Below are positions 56,603 through 64,000 of a stretch of 64,000 nucleotides of DNA, in pieces (position 1 is the stretch's first letter; the number at the start of each line of letters is the position of its first letter). A program made the position numbers and the translations under genes. Origin of the DNA: Symbiodinium natans (lineage: Eukaryota > Sar > Dinophyceae > Suessiales > Symbiodiniaceae); contig CAJNDS010000046.1 of the NCBI GenBank assembly GCA_905221605.1, positions 126,001 to 190,000 on the forward strand. The letters run 5' to 3'. The notes beneath the pieces are model-generated. The model did no database searches, had not been told where the DNA came from, and saw nothing but the letters and a program-made list of their open reading frames with translations.

Positions 56603-58925
56603 ACACTATAAGAACCCCCCCCCAAAATAGGGTTTTCAACTTAGGTACAATAGGGGCCTGCATGTCTCTCGGGAGGCAGAGTTGATGGACAGCAGGGGTT
56701 GCAGGGGCTTCTGGTTGAGGGTTCAGGGTGTAGGGTGTAGGGTTGGAGGGGGTGATGGGTGGCTCCAAGCTGGGCTATAGGGCCTGGAAATCTATGGGCT
56801 CGCTTCTGGGTCTGTGCGAACCTTCCGCTACCCACACAGCTAGCCCTGAAACAGTAAAGGCCAGATCCGAATCCCGAAAAGCCCTAAAACCCCTAAACCC
56901 CCTAAAACCAAAAAAACCCTGAAACCCCTTAAAACCCTACACCATGACAACAGGGCTATAAAAACTGGGCTGCCGAAGTACAACACGGCTATCATACTGG
57001 GCTACCCCTAAAATCCCTAAAAAACCTAAACCCCCCAAAAATGCTAAAAACAAACCCTGAACCAAAAGGGTACCCTCTTAAAAACAAGGTATGTACTGGG
57101 CTGCCAAAAAAAGAGGCTCATCCCGCCCATCCAGAAGCTGGCCATGTCGCCGAAGATGCCGAGCGAAGGTGCCAGTGGGTCTTTCGGGCTGAACGCCTCA
57201 CATGTGTTTTTCAGGCTTGTAGTTCTTTGGGTAGGGTCTAGGGTTTAGGCTTTGGGTAGGGTCTAGGGTTTAGGGTTTAGGGAAAAGGGCTGAAGGTTTA
57301 GTTTGGGGTACATGCAGGAGTGGCCGTAGTTCAGAAAATTGCCGGTAGTTCGCCTGCAGGAAGGACGCTTCAGTTGGAAGTGTTTGCCACTTTCCCAGTC
57401 ACTCTGAGCTCCTCAGGGTCGAGCCTATCGGGGTGTAAAAGTCAGTAGGGGGGTTTACGAAAATAAGGGACATCTAATAGTATTGACCCCAACATAGTAT
57501 GATCCCCTTACAATAAGGAATATCGTAAGCCCCCATGAAGGACGGGCTGCATTTCCGTTTCAGTGTTCTTGCTTTTTGGAGCCTCCGCAGCTTGTTTCAC
57601 CGAATGCCGCAGTCGTGAAGCCGCAGGGTTCAGCAGGGATTCGGGGTTTAAATAAGAGCAGGTACCGTAAATGAAGGCCCAAACGCTAAGCCATACACCC
57701 CTAACCCGAAGGAGTTCTAAAATCCTGGCTGGAAGCGTGTTAAGCAATATAAAGGAGGTCAGGGTCTAAACGGTGGTGTGAACGAAGTGCCGCATCAAGG
57801 TGCAGGTCTTAGTGCTTGGGGGTGGCCTGGCCAACGAGTTCGTTTGGGTATGACTTCTACGGCTGCCATTGATAAAGTTTCGTGACGCTCTGCCTTCCGA
57901 CGTCGTAGACAGCCCACTGTCGGCCCCCATGGTGAGGATAAGAGCAGAAAAGGGATCAGGATTTGGGGTGTGATGATAGGGTTGAGGCCTCACGTCAAGT
58001 CAGGCTCCGAGCCCTCTGGGAGCCGGCAGTCCATCCCTATAAGTAGCCGAGTGTGCATTCTATTCTTGGCGTTTGGTGTTTAGAGCTCAGGATTTGTGAG
58101 ACTTGCTGATTTAGCCAGAGGTCCCCAACCATCAAGTGCTGCATCCAGTGACGAAAGGCAGTACTTTCGTCGATGTTTTGGTGTTCACACTGGCCCTGCG
58201 AGACGTGCCTAGACAAGTCGCAGACCTCAGCCACTTGAGTTTCGTCTTGCTAAGTGGGGGTCTTTAGGGGTCGAGCTTGGACAGGGGGTTCAGTTCAGCA
58301 TGTTGATTCAGGGCTTCACTCTATGTAAACACTATATGCTCTGGACCCTAAGTAGACCTCCAACCTCAAAACGCTAAGCCAAACTCCGGACCCCCTAAAC
58401 CCCTCAACCCCCAAACCCTAAAGCCGCAGGCGAGTCGGAAGAGGCGGCGGTCCAGGCTCTGCCATGGTCTTGGGAGTTTGCCCTCTATTCCTCAGCCCTT
58501 TGCCTGTAAAGCCTGCAAGGCTTGGGAATGATGGTTCAGGGTTTAGGGTTTAAGGGTATAGGGTTTAGTGTTTAGGGTTCAGGGTTGCGGGGGGGGGTTT
58601 GGTTGCAATTGCTTGGAGCATCTGTTGCTGGGTCTCCGCAGCACTAGGTTGATGGACACACGTTTCCCAGGTAAAGCAGACAAATACCCCGAACATCGTA
58701 AAGCCCCACATAAACCCCAAAGGCCTTGACATTATATGGATGCCCCGGGATTCAGGTGAATTTGCCAGGCATGACGAATCACTAGAAGACTGTTTTGGGT
58801 GGGCATTTTCGTGTAATTATGTAGGGGCCATAAGGGATTACTATGAATAGTTATTCCAAGCCCTACCTAAGTTGCAGTGGCGCGCCGGTGCTCTGAGCCC
58901 TAACCCCGTTAGGTGCCTCAGGGAA
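56603..58925. other. Unique and degenerate sequence, weak frames
   Basis: CTGGGCTGCC/CTGGGCTACC recurs at 56966, 56997 and 57096. A plus frame near 57120-57210 (IPPIQKLAMSPKMPSEGASG) may be an exon. Minus frames of 60-80 codons at 57508-58234 show no motif. Confidence 0.35.
57448..57534. mobile_element. Foldback element
   Basis: GGGGGTTTACGA at the left end matches the inverse of TCGTAAGCCCCC at the right with one mismatch. ATAAGG occurs near both ends. Confidence 0.55.
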
Positions 58926-58930
58926 ACACA

Positions 58931-59007
58931 CAGGGTTTAGGGTTTAGGGTTTAGGGTTTAGGGTTTAGGGTTTAGGGTTTAGGGTTTAGGGTTTAGGGTT
59001 TAGGGTG
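58931..59007. repeat. G-strand TTTAGGG array
   Basis: About eleven copies. Confidence 0.95.
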
Positions 59008-59153
59008 TGAATTGGATTTCCCGGGCCTTACTCGTGGTCAGTCAAGTTGAAGAGCTATAAGGGCCATGTAAGGCTTACAAGCCGCAATCATCCTCAAGAT
59101 GCAAGTGTGGAGCCATTAGTTCCATTCTGAGCACTTCAAAGGTGGCACCAATA

Positions 59154-59206
59154 GGGTTTAGGGTTTAGGGTTTAGGGCTTAGGGTTTAGGGTTTAGGGTT
59201 TAGGTT
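59154..59206. repeat. G-strand TTTAGGG array
   Basis: About seven copies, one CTTAGGG. Confidence 0.9.
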
Positions 59207-59387
59207 TATTTAGCTTTGCATGAAATCTCTACTTCGGGCTTGTCGGTTGATGTTGCAGGGCCCATGGAAAATCCACACAGGCCGGCACCGCCTCTTTCAA
59301 GCGAAATCTCGGGCCTGTTCGAGGCGGTCATACACATATAAACAAGCCCGTAGAAAGCTTTGTAGGGTTTATATATGTAGAAACGGA

Positions 59388-59421
59388 GAGAAAGAGAGAG
59401 AGAGAGAGAGAGAGACAGAGA
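59388..59421. repeat. GA microsatellite
   Basis: (GA)n tract directly upstream of a candidate exon. Confidence 0.85.
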
Positions 59422-59528
59422 GTCTATACAAACCCGATATGAGGAGGCGGACGAGGTGGAGGTGCCGACTTCCAATGCCCCGACCCCTACGGCCAATGTC
59501 GAGGAGTTGCGGCCACTGCATTTGCAGG
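59422..59528 (+). CDS. Candidate exon, acidic
   Basis: The frame reads YEEADEVEVPTSNAPTPTAN, then VEELRPLHLQG, to a possible GC donor. The same frame is open through the GA tract. Unknown protein. Confidence 0.4.
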
Positions 59529-60970
59529 GCTTCCGTGCATATTTCGTGCACCTAAAATATAGATATAGCAGACAAGCATGCAGAAGTAGCTTGGGAGATA
59601 GAGAAATTGTACTGGCCACACGGCTAAAGTTTCGGAAGTCAGCTGTGGGCGTAGGGTCCAGGTCTTAGCGTCTATAGGGGTTCCCGTGTGCCTGTGCAGC
59701 GTTGAGAGTTTCGATACCAAGTAGCAGGGCAGGGCTTCGTGCGCTCTCTACACATGGTTTAGAGTGTAGGGTTTCGGGTTTAGGGCCCAGGCCCGAAGAT
59801 CCTCTGGCGAACCCCGGTCCAGCTTCGCTATTTCTTCGCACCTATGCACGTCTCGAGTTAAAGGGTTTAGGGTTCCGGTTTTGAGTTTCATGTTATTTTG
59901 AAGTTCAGGCTGCCCTGGTTGCTTTTTTGGGACCCCAGGCTGCGGCTAATGCGATACACATACGAGGTAGGTTTATTGCTAGCCGTCCTCACACCCTAGC
60001 ACCATCCTGTGTCAGCTGCAAAGCAAAACTTGGGGTCTATAAGTCTATAAGGTCCTGTAAGTCCATTCATGAGCGACGAAGGGCCCAGGGCTCGAAGGGT
60101 TGTTCTTAAGTAGGGGTGCTCTGCAAACCTAAATTTGGAACAACCCCTCCATTTGCCCTGGAGGAGAAAGGAATGTGGGAGGATGCGAGTGGGCGCATGG
60201 GCTATAAGCGTTTCTGCACCCGTGCTATAAGGGCTTGCGGTAGGAGTTACGAGTCATCTTGTCCAACTCGTCTCTTGAGCCGCCGTTTTTCAGCCTCGGG
60301 TGTCAGATGCAGTTTCTCGGGAAGTTGTCTAAGTGCGTAGCACCTGCTAGCCTATCGGGTTATGGTTTCAGGGTCCCCAACCCTAAAACACCCTAAACCT
60401 TCAACCTGAAACCTTAAATCCTATAGTTGCTGCAGCTGCAGCTGGAGTTGTATGTAACATGGGCGCTCGCCGGCGCCTCTCTTTGGCAGACTTCCTTGTC
60501 TCGGCTGATGTCGCTCCTGAGGCAGCCTTTCATGGGTTTTGAGTCTAGGGTTCAGGGTTTAGGACACAGGTTCCAGGGTTCTGTTGGGTTTGCGGGTATA
60601 GGTTTCTTGAGACACGCCCGACAGAAAGCCCAAGACTGGCTTAGCACAATCTGGTAGCTTTCTCATACTGCACGCATCAGCGTTACAGAGGGCAGTTCAC
60701 TCTTGCTCCCGGGCCAGACATTTGGTGGCCTCAATAGTTTGTCTGGCTAGATTTCGTGCTTTACTTCCTTAAACCTTCAAGGCCCCACACTCAGACGGGG
60801 GCTTCTCTCATCCGGGAGTCAAGAAAGAAACGCAAACTTCAACCCGATTGAACACTACCTAGGCCAAAACCCCAAACTTGGAACTAAACCCCAAACAGAT
60901 CCAAAACCCTAACAACGCTAAAGCCTGAACCCCAAACAAACCCTAACACCTTAAGCGGCCCGAAACCCTA
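59529..60970. other. Unique and degenerate sequence
   Basis: Open plus frames at 60116-60340 (PKFGTTPPFALEEKGMWEDA) and 60459-60542 (MGARRRLSLADFLVSADVAP, ending TGA) look protein-like but have no clear splice sites. Confidence 0.35.
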
Positions 60971-60974
60971 AATC

Positions 60975-61083
60975 TTAAACCCTAAACCCTAAACCCTAAA
61001 CCCTAAACCCTAAACCCTAAACCCTAAACCCTAAACCCTAAACCCTAAACCCTAAACCCTAAACCCTAAACCCTAAACCCTAA
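60975..61083. repeat. Long C-strand CCCTAAA array
   Basis: About 15 copies. Confidence 0.95.
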
Positions 61084-61179
61084 CTTAGAAACACCACACG
61101 CAGACCGACCTTTGGACCGACACCTCCGGCCCTTCGCAGAAGCCAACGAGCTTCGCTAAGTCGCTTGGCAGCCCTAAAC

Positions 61180-61252
61180 GCTAAACCCTGAACCCTAAAG
61201 CCTGAACCCTGAACCCTAAACCCTGAACCCTGAACCCTAAACCCTAAACCCT
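61180..61252. repeat. Mixed CCCTAAA/CCCTGAA array
   Basis: About ten copies alternating between the two variants. Confidence 0.9.
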
Positions 61253-62100
61253 AATGTAGAAGAACTTGGTACACAAGTGGTACCCTCTTTCACTGGTTGT
61301 TGGTTCTGGGTACCCCTTATGGAGAAACCAACCAAACACAGGGTACCCTTATTACAAGATGGTTTCTGGGCTACCACGATCATATGATCTTGTGTTCTTT
61401 ATTGCTGCACAACCAGTATTATTGCTTCGACTTTCTCTATGTCGTTTTGTATGCTTGTTAGCTTGCTTGTTGTTGTGTTGTCGTTGTTAGTGTTTGGTTG
61501 GGTGCAGGGTTTCGGCTTGTTGTGTGCTATGTTTTTGCTTAGGGTTTTGAGTTTTGTGTGGGTTTGGCACATAGCGCAGGTTTCTAGGGAGTCTTTGGGG
61601 TTTGAGGGCTCGTTGCTTTTGCCCTTTGGGGCATTGGAGTTTAGAGCATCCGGGGCCGGGCTCGGGCACTAGGGCTGCGAGAAGGCTGTGTGGGTTGGGG
61701 TTGTCGCGTTTCCTGGACTGTTTAGGGCCGTAAGGCTTTAGGACTTCTTCCCATAGACCCCAAAACCCTAAACGTGAATCCTACACGCATCTGAAAGCTC
61801 GAAAGCTCACGACCGAAGGGTTTGTGTATTGTGGGTTTGGGGTTTAGGGGGCCCCTCGAATAAGCCCTTGGACCAGACCAGGGGACGGTTCATTTTGCAA
61901 AGGCACAAGGAGCTGACCGAAACGGCCTGTGTACAACCTTCAGCTGAAAGGGCAATGGGGGCCTTCAAAACTTCCGCGTTTCCGCTTCGTGACTCAGACG
62001 CCTGAAGGAGGGCGCCCGCCTACCCCAACAGACAAGTGAGTTGGGACGGGCGAGTTTTGGGTTTTGGGCTGAAAGCGTCCGAATCCACAACAAAAACCCT
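61253..62100. other. No supported gene
   Basis: GGGTACCC recurs at 61288-61340 inside an imperfect inverted repeat (GGTTGTTGGTT / AACCAACC). A plus frame at 61266-61490 is hydrophobic at its C-terminus and unsupported. Confidence 0.35.
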
Positions 62101-62108
62101 ACGGTTCA

Positions 62109-62243
62109 CGGGCATTGGCCATGCTCCTCAAGCGCGTGAATGTGCCTTTGAGGACAGGTTCGCAGTCGCCTTGGTGGCAGGAGGTGCAGGACCCTCTGGG
62201 GAGACATTATCTTGTCGCACTCGTAGTGAACAGTATCCATATG
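62109..62243 (+). CDS. Candidate exon
   Basis: The frame reads ALAMLLKRVNVPLRTGSQSP, then WWQEVQDPLGRHYLVALVV. Another plus frame is also open. It is followed by a run of about 22 Gs. Confidence 0.4.
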
Positions 62244-62265
62244 GGGGGGGGGGGGGGGGGGGGGC
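62244..62265. repeat. G homopolymer
   Basis: About 21 consecutive Gs. The exact length is doubtful in most assemblies. Confidence 0.85.
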
Positions 62266-62605
62266 GTTTCTGAGTTTCAGGTTCACGGGCCAAACCTTCA
62301 GGGCCGTAGGCTTGGGGCTGAGGGCCTGGGACTTGCGATTTTTGCTTCCCAAGGAGGCACCCTACCTATACACTCACGGCTATCCTTGCGAGGCTTTGAG
62401 AACTATTTAGGGTTTATAGGGTAGTCAGGGTTTGTAGGGTTTACAGGGTTTACAGGGTTTACAGGGTTTAGAGGGTGTTGTTAGGGCTTTTACATACACA
62501 GGCTTTCGGGTTTCGGAATTGCACAAGAAGCGCCAGGACTTCCTCGGTGCTAGCGGCGAACCGCGTGCTCAGGCGATCGAGGACTCCTGGCTTCGGCGAT
62601 GTTGG

Positions 62606-62752
62606 TAGGGTTTAGGGTTTAGGGTTTAGGGTTTAGAGTTTAGGGTTTAGGGTTTAGGGTTTAGGGTTTAGGGTTTAGGGTTTAGGGTTTAGGGTTTAGG
62701 GTTTAGGGTTTAGGGTTTAGGGTTTAGGGTTTAGGGTTTAGGGTTTAGGGTT
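62606..62752. repeat. Longest G-strand TTTAGGG array
   Basis: About 20 copies, with one TTTAGAG interruption. Confidence 0.95.
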
Positions 62753-63735
62753 GGGCTTATATAATTAGGATACTTCATCTTTTCCCTTATTGGGTTTCAG
62801 AGGGCCTTCCAGAGGGTTTTCTATGGGCCATCCTCGGTGATGTTGGTAGGGTTCGGTTTAGAGGGCTCTGTGATTGGCACCCGAAGTAGGCCCTTATTTC
62901 CTTTTTTTTTGGTTGGCGTTCCCTCATAATCCCCTTAAATCCCAAAAAGGGGTATCCTTTTATTCCTAGGTTACTCTTGAATCTAGGTGAGGGGTCTAAA
63001 TGATGCATACGGTCTGCAGGGCTAAGGCTTCTCCGTGGGCCCAATACTCCATTAGCAAAAGGGAAAAACCCTTAAACTCGCAGGCATCTTTTTTTCAGGC
63101 TGCCAATACCCCTTGATGAAGGAAGATACCTTAAACTGCTAGGGATCATCGTAAACTAAGGAATGCTCTTTGAACCTTCACGGGTTTTTGTAACCAGGGC
63201 ATGCTCGCTTAGTCAATGGTGTTTTGGTAGAACCATACCATGGCTCCGCCTAGAAGTCGGATGCGCCGAAGCCCCAAGACCAGGTAGTTCCGTTTAGGGT
63301 TTGTAGGGTTGGTCTGGTTTAGAGGGTTTAGGGTCCGGCCGTTGCCCCTGAACGATAAAGCCCCCCAAGCCCACAAAGATTTGAGACGGCTTTTTGGAGA
63401 TCAGGTCCTAGGGTGTGGGTTCAGGGTCTGGGGCTTGAGGTTAGGCTTTAGGGAGAAGGGTTTTGGGGGTTTTGTGGGGCTGAGAGGGGCGAGAGAGTTT
63501 AGGGCTCCGGATGTCGGATGAGTCGGATTAGGATCTCGGCGGCTTCAAACATTAGGGTCTCCCACTAAACTCCCCTCATAGAGGCGGCTCGTGTTTTCTT
63601 TGTGGGGAAACCCGTCTAGGATTTCGGGTTTGTTGAGTTTTAGGCCCCTTATCCCTTTTCAACCCAAATGGGCAAAACAAAAATGGGTTTTTGAAACCCC
63701 TCAAAACCCCAAACCCTACCTTCGTAGGCAACCTA
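62753..63735. other. Unique and degenerate sequence
   Basis: Scattered G-strand copies at 63290-63500. No exon is supported. Confidence 0.4.
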
Positions 63736-63859
63736 CTTTGTGGTACTTTACTGTAACTTTAGATCCTTTCCTTTTTTGGGTTTCTTGGGTTTCTTCTTAA
63801 AGGCAGCTAAAAGTATAATTTATAGCTACCCTCCTGAGTGCAGCCAAGCCTAGTGACTC
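63736..63859. repeat. Dispersed repeat A, copy 2
   Basis: Matches 48665-48792 in order and orientation. Similarity ends near GTGACTCGAGAC. Confidence 0.75.
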
Positions 63860-64000
63860 GAGACAGGAGCGGGGCTTCTTCGGTGGCCACTTCAGTGGCC
63901 ACTTGGGCGGCGTCTCGCTACCCCATGCCCCGGGCTGGAGGAAGGGGGGGGGGGGGGGGCCCTTCAAGTTTAGGGTTTAGGGTTTGGGGTTTAGGGTTTA
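63860..64000 (+). other. Window end: possible exon then repeats
   Basis: A Gly/His-rich frame (GFFGGHFSGHLGGVSLPHAP) at 63870-63935 contains a short direct repeat. A G homopolymer and TTTAGGG copies follow to the end of the window. Confidence 0.3.

Noticed and set aside
4177-62752. CRISPR array
   Set aside because: Repeats are 7-9 bases in head-to-tail tandem without unique spacers of constant length.

Overview
The window looks like nuclear DNA from a protist with very dense introns, most probably a dinoflagellate. This is an inference. It rests on plant-type telomeric heptamers (TTTAGGG/CCCTAAA) scattered throughout as short arrays and degenerate copies, on introns that start with GT, GC or GA and always end AG followed by a G in the next exon, on very small exons (about 35-230 bases), and on a gene resembling the C-terminal domain of RapZ. 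There are no bacterial operons, ribosome binding sites, phage genes or CRISPR arrays. Most open frames are chance frames in degenerate telomeric sequence. Genes can be followed only by joining small exons whose reading phase agrees.

Layout. Positions 1-3450 hold a plus-strand gene of unknown function with at least five exons. Positions 8149-9350 hold three exons of a second unknown gene. A compact intronless BTB/POZ protein (KCTD-like T1 fold) lies at 11983-12645. Isolated exons follow at 15226-16411, and an intron-poor RapZ-C-like gene at 18064-18676. From 21780 to 26530 there are scattered exons on both strands. The best-defined gene of the first half is a RING-CH (MARCH-type) E3 ligase with many membrane segments, five exons, 28095-30391. 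A multi-exon membrane protein follows at 32857-33906. The largest reconstruction is a 14-exon gene at 41271-49202 whose motifs (DVNET, VVIRTFG, HIFFDDNI) suggest a HAD-like fold. Further exon clusters lie at 49885-52943, 54751-56524 and 59415-62243.

Between exons the DNA is almost entirely telomere-like repeat. C-strand arrays (CCCTAAA) tend to lie just before exon islands and G-strand arrays (TTTAGGG) just after them. Introns therefore tend to begin G-rich and end C-rich, and could fold back on themselves. This holds for either strand and helped locate exons that have no ATG. Six short elements with terminal inverted repeats (about 80-125 bp), two of them inside introns of the HAD-like gene, and two pairs of dispersed repeats make up a second, non-telomeric repeat layer.

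Confidence is good for the BTB, RING-CH and HAD-like genes, moderate for the membrane gene and gene 1, and low for single exons. Splice sites were chosen by eye from phase agreement and have not been tested against transcripts.
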